Assembly (NCBI GenBank): GCA_029203145.1
Contig: CP119309.1
Span: 707,001 to 771,000, forward strand
Reading direction: 5' to 3'
Origin: Candidatus Brevundimonas phytovorans
GTDB taxonomy: Bacteria; Pseudomonadota; Alphaproteobacteria; Caulobacterales; Caulobacteraceae
DNA: 64,000 nucleotides
In this document: piece by piece, positions 7,516-13,989 of the stretch
How positions within the stretch are numbered: position 1 is the stretch's first letter
Layout: each line of letters starts with the position of its first letter
Translations under genes and position numbers: made by a program
The notes under the pieces: model-generated
What the model saw: the letters and a program-made list of their open reading frames with translations, nothing else
The model's database searches: none
Told to the model about the DNA's origin: nothing

Positions 7516-9459
7516 TCAGACGGCTTCCTGCAAGGCGGCGGGGCGGACGACACGTTGACGCGCCGCGCGCCAGGCGTCGACCAGAACCGCGAACCGGCCC
7601 GACAGATCGGCGATGGCGGCTTCGTCGTCGATGCGCCCGGTCAGCCATTGCTCGGCGGCCTCGGCGAAGATGGTGCGGCCGACGGCGAAGCCCTTGATGA
7701 TCGGGGCGGCGGCGGCGGCCTCGAACGAGGCGATCAGGGCGTCTTGCGGCGCCGACAGACCGAGCAGCAGCACGCCCCGGCAGTGGGGATCATTGGCGCG
7801 GATCGTGGTCTCGACATTGACCCAGGCGGCGGGGTCCTCGGTCGGCTCCAGCTTCCACCAGTCGGGCTTCATGCCCAGGTCGTAGAGGCGCTGGATGGTG
7901 CGGGCGATGGTCTGGGCGTCGATGTCGCCGAGGCCGGAGGCGATGATCTCGACCAGCAGTTCATGGCCGGTCTTGCGGCAGGCGTCCTGAAGCCGAAGCA
8001 ACTGGCGCTCCTGCCGTTCGCGCATCTCGGCGGTGTCCTCGGGGTGATAGAAGGCCAGGCATTTGACCACATGATTGGCGGGCCAGGTCGCCAGTTCGGT
8101 GGCCACGTCGGCTGAACTTTCAAACTCCAGCGGACGCGAGCCGGGCAGTTCGATGGGACGGCCGATCCAGTAGCGATGGTCCGCCGCCGCTTCCAGACCA
8201 CGCATGCCGAAGCGGCCGTCCAGCAGGACGCCGAAGCGCGGGTCGCCCTGCGCCAGCCGGTCCACGGCCTTGAGGGCCAAGGCCTTGAAGGCGGGGATGC
8301 GTTCGGGATCGGCGCCGACCTTGCGGCACAGGTCCTCGAACTGGCTGCGGTGGTCCATGGCCAGGACCGTCAGTTCGTCGGGCACAGCGGCGCGGGTGGT
8401 GACCCAGTGGATGTGTTCCAGCTCCGCGTCCTCGCGCAGACGGAACGGACGTTCCACGCCGCTGAGGAACATCTGCAGCTCCTCCCAGGTCGGCATGGCC
8501 GGGGCGCAACCGTGACGAGAGACGACGATGGCGCCGCAGGCGTTGCCGTATTCGCAACAGGTCTCTAGCGGGGCGTCGCGCAGCCAGCCGCGCAGGAAGC
8601 CGGCCATGAAGGCGTCGCCAGCGCCCAGCACATTATAGACTTCGACGCGGAAGCCGCGCCCGACGATCCCGTCGTCCAGGCTGGCGGGAATGGCGTCGGG
8701 GAAGGCCGAGCAGCCGTCAGGCCCGCGCTTGCACACCAGCAGGGCCGGGCTGCGCTCGCGGATGGCGCGCAGGGCGGTCAGGGTGTCGGTCGAACCGCCG
8801 AGGATGTGGATTTCTTCTTCCGTGCCGACGATCAGGTCGCACAGGGGCAGGACCTGTTGCAGGCGGGCGGTGACGGCGGCGTCGGCGACGAAGCGGTTCT
8901 CGCCCATGTCCTTGCCGGTCAGCCCCCACAGGACGGGGCGGTAGTCGATGTCGAACACCACCCGACCACCCGCCGCCTTGACCAGTTCGCAGGCGCGGAT
9001 CGAGGCGTCGAACACGGCCGATTGCGACAGGTGGGTGCCGTTGATCAGCACCGCGCCGGCCGACTGGATAAAGGCTGCGTCCACGTCGTCGGCGACCAGC
9101 GCCATGTCGGCGCAGTTCTCGCGATAGAAGATCAGGGGGAAGGTGTCGGGATCGCGGATGCCGAGGAAGACCAGGGCCGTCAGTCGCTCGCGGTCCTCGA
9201 TCACCCCGTCGACGGCGACGCCCTCGCGCGCCAGCTGTTCGCGGATGAAACGGCCGAAATGGTCGGCGCCGACGCGGGTCAGAAGGCCGGTGTTCAGCCC
9301 TAGGCGCGACCCGCCGACGGCGGTGTTGGTGGGGCTGCCGCCCACGTATTTGGCGAAGGAGGTCATGTCCTCCAGCCGCCCGCCGATCTGCTGGCCGTAC
9401 AGGTCCACGCAGGACCGGCCCACCGTGATCAGATCAAGCCGAGGAGGGGCAGCCGCCAT
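7516..9459 (-). CDS. iolC: 5-dehydro-2-deoxygluconokinase fused to DUF2090 aldolase-like domain
   Basis: 647 aa from ATG 9459, about twice the length of a simple IolC. Residues 5-320 are a PfkB-family sugar kinase with VGGSPTNTAVG near the N-terminus and the anion-hole/catalytic motif GAGDAF (Asp282). The rest, from about residue 330 (ELTVLAMDHRSQFEDL), is the DUF2090 domain, a class I aldolase-like TIM barrel seen fused to IolC in many proteobacteria. No separate iolJ lies in the window, so the C-terminal half may cleave 2-deoxy-5-keto-gluconate-6-phosphate to DHAP and malonic semialdehyde. In-frame GTG 9486 is an alternative start. First gene of the iolCDEBA operon. Confidence 0.93.
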   Translation of the reverse strand: MAAAPPRLDLITVGRSCVDLYGQQIGGRLEDMTSFAKYVGGSPTNTAVGGSRLGLNTGLLTRVGADHFGRFIREQLAREGVAVDGVIEDRERLTALVFLGIRDPDTFPLIFYRENCADMALVADDVDAAFIQSAGAVLINGTHLSQSAVFDASIRACELVKAAGGRVVFDIDYRPVLWGLTGKDMGENRFVADAAVTARLQQVLPLCDLIVGTEEEIHILGGSTDTLTALRAIRERSPALLVCKRGPDGCSAFPDAIPASLDDGIVGRGFRVEVYNVLGAGDAFMAGFLRGWLRDAPLETCCEYGNACGAIVVSRHGCAPAMPTWEELQMFLSGVERPFRLREDAELEHIHWVTTRAAVPDELTVLAMDHRSQFEDLCRKVGADPERIPAFKALALKAVDRLAQGDPRFGVLLDGRFGMRGLEAAADHRYWIGRPIELPGSRPLEFESSADVATELATWPANHVVKCLAFYHPEDTAEMRERQERQLLRLQDACRKTGHELLVEIIASGLGDIDAQTIARTIQRLYDLGMKPDWWKLEPTEDPAAWVNVETTIRANDPHCRGVLLLGLSAPQDALIASFEAAAAAPIIKGFAVGRTIFAEAAEQWLTGRIDDEAAIADLSGRFAVLVDAWRAARQRVVRPAALQEAV

Positions 9460-9528
9460 TCGGGACCGTCTTTCGCCATGCAACACTCGCCCGCCCCGTG
9501 CGGTCGATATGTAACGTATATTCTAGCG

Positions 9529-9557
9529 ATGGAACTTTCGCAACAGATGTTTCATTC
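9529..9557 (-). promoter_or_regulatory. Candidate IolR-type operator upstream of iolC
   Basis: Read on the minus strand it is GAATGAAAC, 9 bases, then GAAAGTTCCAT, nearly the same as the rpiR/iolG intergenic site (GAATGAAAC, 10 bases, GAAAATTCCAT). It overlaps the last codons of the regulator gene and ends about 70 bp before iolC ATG, suitable for repression of the iolCDEBA operon. Confidence 0.6.
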
Positions 9558-10445
9558 TGTCGTGCGGTTTCGCGCCGGACGCTGTGCAGGCGGGGCTTTC
9601 TCGGTCTGCGAGGCGGCGAAGGCGTAGGAAATCACCAGGGCCTGGGCCAGGCACATGGAGGCGGACAGCGAACGGAACTTGCGAATCTCGGCCTCGCGCA
9701 CTTGCAAGACCAGGTCGGCCGGCTTGGCCACCGGGCTGACCAGGCTGTCGCTGATCGACAGAACGGCGGCGCCGCGATCGGCGGCGTCCTCGATCAACTC
9801 GACCGCCTCTTCGGCATAGGGGTGGTAGCTGACGGCGATCAGCAGGTCGCGGTCGGAAATCGCGTGGACCTGCTGGCGGGTCATGCCGCCGACGCTGTCG
9901 ATGAACAGGGTCTTCTTGTCCACCTGATGCAGGGAGTAGGCGATATAGGCCGCGACCGGGAAGGAGCGGCGGAAGCCCGCCACATAGACGGTGTCGGCCT
10001 GGTCGATCATGGCCACGGCGGCGGCCATGTCCTTGGCCGAGACGATCTCGGACAGGTTCTGAAGGGCCAGGGTGTTGCCCTCGATGAACTCGGCCAGGAC
10101 CTGGGCCGGGTCGCCGACGGCGCTTCCGTCCACGGTTTCAGAGAACTGGCGGACCCGCTCGCTGTAGCCCAGGGCCGCAGCCCCCGACAGCAGGCCGTCT
10201 CGGAACAGGCGCTGCATCTGGGTGGCGCCGTCATAGCCGAAGGTCTTGGCGAAGCGGACGATGGCCGAGGGCTGGACGCCGCTGCGATCCGCCAGGACCG
10301 CCAGGGTCTCCAGCGCCACGGCGTTGGGTTCGTCCAGCACATAGCGGGCGATCTGCTGCAAGCGCTTGCTCAGCGATTCGTAACGCTCAAGGATGGCGGC
10401 GCGCAGTTCTTCAGCCGTGTCGGGCGGCGTAGGGGTGTCGGTCAT
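9552..10445 (-). CDS. RpiR/MurR family transcriptional regulator (IolR-like)
   Basis: 297 aa from ATG 10445. Residues about 5-80 form the RpiR-type helix-turn-helix (ISLSKRLQQ-like start, IARYVLDEPNAVALETLA, GVQPSAIVRFAKTFGY). Residues about 120-265 are a SIS sugar-phosphate-binding domain (TVYVAGFRRSFPVAAYIAYS, DRDLLIAVSYHPYAEEA). RpiR-type repressors control inositol catabolism in rhizobia (IolR). Here the gene sits between iolC and the divergent iolG pair, with similar A/T-rich operator-like sites on both sides. The likely effector is a phosphorylated inositol intermediate; this is inferred from the SIS domain. In-frame upstream codons to 10502 overlap the operator, so they are unlikely to be translated. 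Confidence 0.9.
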   Translation of the reverse strand: MTDTPTPPDTAEELRAAILERYESLSKRLQQIARYVLDEPNAVALETLAVLADRSGVQPSAIVRFAKTFGYDGATQMQRLFRDGLLSGAAALGYSERVRQFSETVDGSAVGDPAQVLAEFIEGNTLALQNLSEIVSAKDMAAAVAMIDQADTVYVAGFRRSFPVAAYIAYSLHQVDKKTLFIDSVGGMTRQQVHAISDRDLLIAVSYHPYAEEAVELIEDAADRGAAVLSISDSLVSPVAKPADLVLQVREAEIRKFRSLSASMCLAQALVISYAFAASQTEKAPPAQRPARNRTTE

Positions 10446-10502
10446 CGCAGTCCCGTCGAGGTTGTTCAGCGACAATCTAGCGCTCGCCGCCTTCGCCCTC
10501 AA

Positions 10503-10538
10503 TGGAATGAAACGTCGCTCCTTGAAAATTCCATTTCA
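10503..10538. promoter_or_regulatory. Candidate IolR-type operator, rpiR/iolG divergent promoter
   Basis: TGGAAT (10503-10508) and ATTCCA (10528-10533) form an inverted repeat. A second, nested one is TGAAA (10523-10527), six bases, TTTCA (10534-10538). The A/T-rich island contrasts with the surrounding GC-rich DNA and separates the regulator (minus) from the first dehydrogenase (plus), so it could control both, including autoregulation. Confidence 0.6.
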
Positions 10539-10597
10539 TGGATAGACAGAACGAATATTCTATGATGTTTCGGCCTCGAACCGCGCGGGAGGGCGAC

Positions 10598-11599
10598 GTG
10601 GAACGGACATTCCAGACGGCCATCGACGTGGCCCTGATCGGGGCCGGGCGCATGGGCTCGATCCATGGTCCCAACGCCGCCCGCCATCCGGGGCTGACGC
10701 TGAAATATGTCGTGGACCGTCAAGGCGTGAACGCCCGGCGTCTGGCCGAGCCTTTCGGGGCCGAGGTCGTCGCTCTGGAACAGGCGCTGGCGGACCCGTC
10801 GATTGGCGCGGTTCTGGTCTGCAGTTCGACCGACCAGCATCTGGATCATGTGCTGGCGGCGGTCGCGGCGGGCAAGGCGGTCTTCTGCGAGAAGCCGCTG
10901 GATCTGGATCTGGAGAAGGTGCGAGCGGCGGGGCCGGCGTTGCAGGATGCGCGGCTGATGCTGGCCTTCAACCGGCGATTCGATCCCCATTTCGTCGCGC
11001 TGAAGGCGCGGGTGGAGGCGGGCGCGGTCGGGCGGCTGGAGAGCCTGCATCTGACCAATCACGACCCCGCCGCCCCGCCGCCGGGCTTCATCCCGACCAG
11101 CGGCGGCCTGTTCAAGGACTTCACCATCCACGATCTGGACCTGGCGCGCTGGCTGCTGGACGAACCGATCGTCGAGGTCTTCGCCACCGCCTCCTGCCTC
11201 GTTGATCCCGAGATCGGGCGTCAGGGTGATGTGGACACGGCTCGCACCCTGCTGAAGACGGCGTCGGGGCGGCTGTGCGTCATCTCCAACACGCGTCGCA
11301 GCGGCTATGGCTATGATCAGCGGATCGAAGCCTTTGGCTCGAAGGGCATGGTCGCCGCCGGCAACGTGGCGGGCGACACGGTTCAGGTCGCCACCGAGGC
11401 GGGGCTGACCGGCACGCCGATCCTGCCCGGTTTTCTGGAACGCTATGCCGGGGCCTATCGCGCCGAGATGGATCATTTCGCCGGGGTGGTTCACGGCATG
11501 AACGAACCCGCCGTGGGCTATGAGGCGGGGCTGCAGGCCCTGGCCCTGGCCGAAGCCTGCGACCTGTCCGTGCGGACGGGCCGCCCTGTCAGATTTTGA
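10598..11599 (+). CDS. Inositol 2-dehydrogenase, Gfo/Idh/MocA family (copy 1)
   Basis: 333 aa from GTG 10598, chosen because GGGAGG precedes it by a few bases and the Rossmann motif (ALIGAGRMGSIHG) then falls at the usual position. The catalytic EKP motif is present (CEKPLDLDLE), as are FNRRFDPHF and the substrate-domain segment GGLFKDFTIHDLDLARW. It oxidises an inositol to an inosose with NAD+. It forms a two-gene operon with a close paralogue 13 bases downstream and diverges from the RpiR gene. One copy probably handles myo-inositol and the other a stereoisomer (scyllo or chiro); which is which cannot be read from sequence. Confidence 0.88.
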   Translation: MERTFQTAIDVALIGAGRMGSIHGPNAARHPGLTLKYVVDRQGVNARRLAEPFGAEVVALEQALADPSIGAVLVCSSTDQHLDHVLAAVAAGKAVFCEKPLDLDLEKVRAAGPALQDARLMLAFNRRFDPHFVALKARVEAGAVGRLESLHLTNHDPAAPPPGFIPTSGGLFKDFTIHDLDLARWLLDEPIVEVFATASCLVDPEIGRQGDVDTARTLLKTASGRLCVISNTRRSGYGYDQRIEAFGSKGMVAAGNVAGDTVQVATEAGLTGTPILPGFLERYAGAYRAEMDHFAGVVHGMNEPAVGYEAGLQALALAEACDLSVRTGRPVRF

Positions 11600-11612
11600 G
11601 GGAGTGGATTTC

Positions 11613-12593
11613 ATGCACAAGGTCGCCCTGATCGGCGCCGGCCGGATCGGCCGCATTCACGGACGCAACGCCGCGCTGAACGGCCGGATCACACTGGCGG
11701 GGGTCGTGGATCCCGTCGCGGTCGCTGCTGAGGCTTTGGCGGGCGAATGGTCGGTGCCGGTCCTGTCGCTGGATGAGGCCTTGAACGATCCCTCCATCGC
11801 CGGGGTCATTATCGCCAGCTCGACCGACACCCACCTGGACTACAGTGTCCGCGCCGCCCGCGCGGGCAAGGCCATATTCTGCGAGAAACCGATCGATCAG
11901 GATCTGGAGCGGGCGCGCGGCGCCGAGGCCGACCTGAAGAACGCGCGGATGCTGCTGGCCTTCAACCGGCGCTTCGATCCCAACTTCCAGGCGGTGAAGG
12001 CGCGGCTGGACGGCGGCGGGATCGGGGTGCTGGAAAGCCTGCAGATCACCTCCAACGACCCGTCGCCGCCGCCGCCGTCCTACGTCGCCGTGTCCGGCGG
12101 CCTGTTCAAGGACATGGCCATCCATGACTTCGACATGGCGCGCTGGATCCTGGGCGAAGAGGTGGTCGAAGTCTTCGCCTTCGGCAGTTGCCTGGTCGAT
12201 CCCGAGATCGGCAGGCTGGGCGACGTGGACACCGCGCGCACGGTGCTGAAGACGGCGTCGGGTCGGCTGTGCGTCATCTCCAACAGCCGCCGCTCCGGCT
12301 TTGGCTATGACCAGCGCATCGAGGCCTTCGCCTCGGGCGGCATGGTGCGGGCTGACAATGTGCTGGAGTCCACGGTCCAGGTCTGGAACGAGGCGGGCGC
12401 CTCGGCGGATCGGTTCCAGAACTTCTTCCTCGATCGCTACGCTGAGGCCTATCGCAGCGAGATGGAGCATTTCGCCGACATTCTGGATGGGGCCAAGCCC
12501 TCGGTCGGCTACGCCGACGGCGTCGCGGCCCTGGCCCTGGCCGAAGCGGCCGCACGGTCGGTTCAGACGGGCGAGGTGGTCAGGCTGGCGTGA
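11613..12593 (+). CDS. iolG: Inositol 2-dehydrogenase, Gfo/Idh/MocA family (copy 2, iolG-like)
   Basis: 326 aa with GGGAG ahead of ATG 11613. The Rossmann motif is ALIGAGRIGRIHGRNAA, then CEKPIDQDLE and GGLFKDMAIHDFDMARW, exactly the myo-inositol 2-dehydrogenase pattern. It is plainly paralogous to the gene before it: blocks such as KTASGRLCVISN and GYDQRIEAF are shared. It feeds 2-keto-myo-inositol to IolE. The operon ends in a strong terminator 29 bp downstream. Confidence 0.9.
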   Translation: MHKVALIGAGRIGRIHGRNAALNGRITLAGVVDPVAVAAEALAGEWSVPVLSLDEALNDPSIAGVIIASSTDTHLDYSVRAARAGKAIFCEKPIDQDLERARGAEADLKNARMLLAFNRRFDPNFQAVKARLDGGGIGVLESLQITSNDPSPPPPSYVAVSGGLFKDMAIHDFDMARWILGEEVVEVFAFGSCLVDPEIGRLGDVDTARTVLKTASGRLCVISNSRRSGFGYDQRIEAFASGGMVRADNVLESTVQVWNEAGASADRFQNFFLDRYAEAYRSEMEHFADILDGAKPSVGYADGVAALALAEAAARSVQTGEVVRLA

Positions 12594-12621
12594 CGCCAGC
12601 CAGACATCCGCCTGAGTTCAG

Positions 12622-12653
12622 GCCCGACCGGCCGGCCGCCGGTCGGGCTTTTT
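12622..12653 (+). terminator. Intrinsic terminator after the iolG pair
   Basis: GCCCGACCGGC (12622-12632) pairs perfectly with GCCGGTCGGGC (12638-12648) around a 5-base loop, followed by TTTTT. It overlaps the end of the convergent phosphatase gene. Confidence 0.9.
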
Positions 12654-13912
12654 CATGGGCGGGAGGCGATCAGCCGCGAGCGTACCAGGCGGTCGAAGTC
12701 CTCAAGCCGGCAAGGCGCGTCGCAGCCGGGGATCAGGATATATTGGAAGGCCGCCTGTTCGTCCCCGGTCAGGGGCCGCAGGTCGCGCACCTGATCCATG
12801 GTCTGGGCGCGGTAGAAGGCGCGAACGGCGCCTTGCCCCGCCGCGTCACGCCACAGCTCGAAGCCCACAGCGCCACCGGGCGGCGGATTATCGGCCGGAT
12901 AGCCGGGCACTTTCCAGTGCAGGTCCAGCATCCCGCCCAGATCAGCGATATTGGTGTCATGCCCGGCCAGAACCGTGAGGGCCGGGCCGTTCTCCAGCGC
13001 GTCCAGCATCCGCCGGGCCAGAGGCGAGGCGGCGCGGGCGGCGACATAGGGGGCGCGGCCCTCATAATAGAATTTCAGCGTGTGGAAGCTCAGGAAGGCC
13101 TCGATGTCGTCGCGGCTGACGCGGCCCCATCCGACCTGATCCATCGGCTTGCCCTCCAGATATTCCAGCAGGAAGGTCTGGGACACGGTCGAGGCCAGAC
13201 CTAACGGCGGGGCCAGATCGGCGCGGTCTTCGTCGTTGCGGGTCAGGGTCTGCGGCCATTGCGACAGATCGCATCCGGCGGGCAGGGCCTGTTCGGCGCA
13301 GACCTCGACCGTGCAGCAGCCCAGAACCGCGCTGAGCCGTTTCAGCATTGGCGCCTGATGCGTCATTTCAGCCTCCAGTCCGCCCGCCGGGGCCAGGGCC
13401 ATCTGCGCGGCCAGGGCCAGATCAGGATCTATGGCGACCGCGCCGGCGTCCAGCGGGTGGAACTCGGCGTCATCGGCGGGGCTGGCGGGGAACTCGACCT
13501 CCAGCGGACACCCGGGCGCCAGACCTTCGGCCAGGGCGCGGGCCGTGGCCTGGGTGCGCGACTTGGAGCTGGCGGCCAGATGCACCTGACCGGCGGCGGG
13601 ACAGCCCTCGGCGGGCAGCAGGCCCTGATCGACCCAATGGCGTCGGTCCCACTGGGCCAGCAGCCGCACCGCGTCATAGCCATGCGGCGTCAGCTCTCCC
13701 CATTCGACGGACCAGGCGGGCCAGGCCTGAGCCGCCACGCCGGGCGGGGTCACGGCGGCCTTGGTCGGCGGCCGCACCCCGTGGCGCATCAGCATGACCA
13801 CGCGCTCCAGATGGGGTTCGTGCGATGGCGCGGTGGCCGCAATCTGGGTGGTGGCACAGGCGCTGAGCAGTGCTGACGCCGCCAGCGCAGCGGCAGGGAA
13901 ACTCATCCTCAT
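12653..13912 (-). CDS. Histidine acid phosphatase lipoprotein (phytase/AppA-like)
   Basis: 419 aa. The catalytic motif RHGVRPP is at residues 43-49 (His44 nucleophile) and the proton-donor motif AGHDTN contains His318-Asp319, the arrangement of branch-2 histidine acid phosphatases such as AppA phytase and Agp glucose-1-phosphatase. The N-terminus is a lipoprotein signal with lipobox LSAC (Cys19), so it is membrane anchored, likely facing the periplasm. It lies between the iolG pair and a TonB receptor and near a beta-propeller phytase. I infer stepwise dephosphorylation of phytate or lower inositol phosphates. A sugar-phosphate substrate cannot be excluded. Confidence 0.88.
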   Translation of the reverse strand: MRMSFPAAALAASALLSACATTQIAATAPSHEPHLERVVMLMRHGVRPPTKAAVTPPGVAAQAWPAWSVEWGELTPHGYDAVRLLAQWDRRHWVDQGLLPAEGCPAAGQVHLAASSKSRTQATARALAEGLAPGCPLEVEFPASPADDAEFHPLDAGAVAIDPDLALAAQMALAPAGGLEAEMTHQAPMLKRLSAVLGCCTVEVCAEQALPAGCDLSQWPQTLTRNDEDRADLAPPLGLASTVSQTFLLEYLEGKPMDQVGWGRVSRDDIEAFLSFHTLKFYYEGRAPYVAARAASPLARRMLDALENGPALTVLAGHDTNIADLGGMLDLHWKVPGYPADNPPPGGAVGFELWRDAAGQGAVRAFYRAQTMDQVRDLRPLTGDEQAAFQYILIPGCDAPCRLEDFDRLVRSRLIASRP

Positions 13913-13921
13913 GGCAGAACC

Positions 13922-13957
13922 TCAAAAAGAAGCGGCGGCCCCAGGAGGGACCGCCGC
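13922..13957 (-). terminator. Intrinsic terminator/attenuator between TonB receptor and phosphatase
   Basis: On the minus strand GCGGCGGTCCC pairs with GGGGCCGCCGC and is followed by TTCTTTTTG, 33 bp after the receptor stop and only about 20 bp before the phosphatase start. It either ends the receptor transcript or lets a fraction read through into the phosphatase gene. Confidence 0.75.
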
Positions 13958-13989
13958 GAGTTGTCGCTCAGGAGATGCTAGAGCGGTTC

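Noticed and set aside
12622..12653. Terminator hairpin as a regulatory RNA
   Set aside because: Stem plus T-run directly after the iolG operon is fully explained as an intrinsic terminator.
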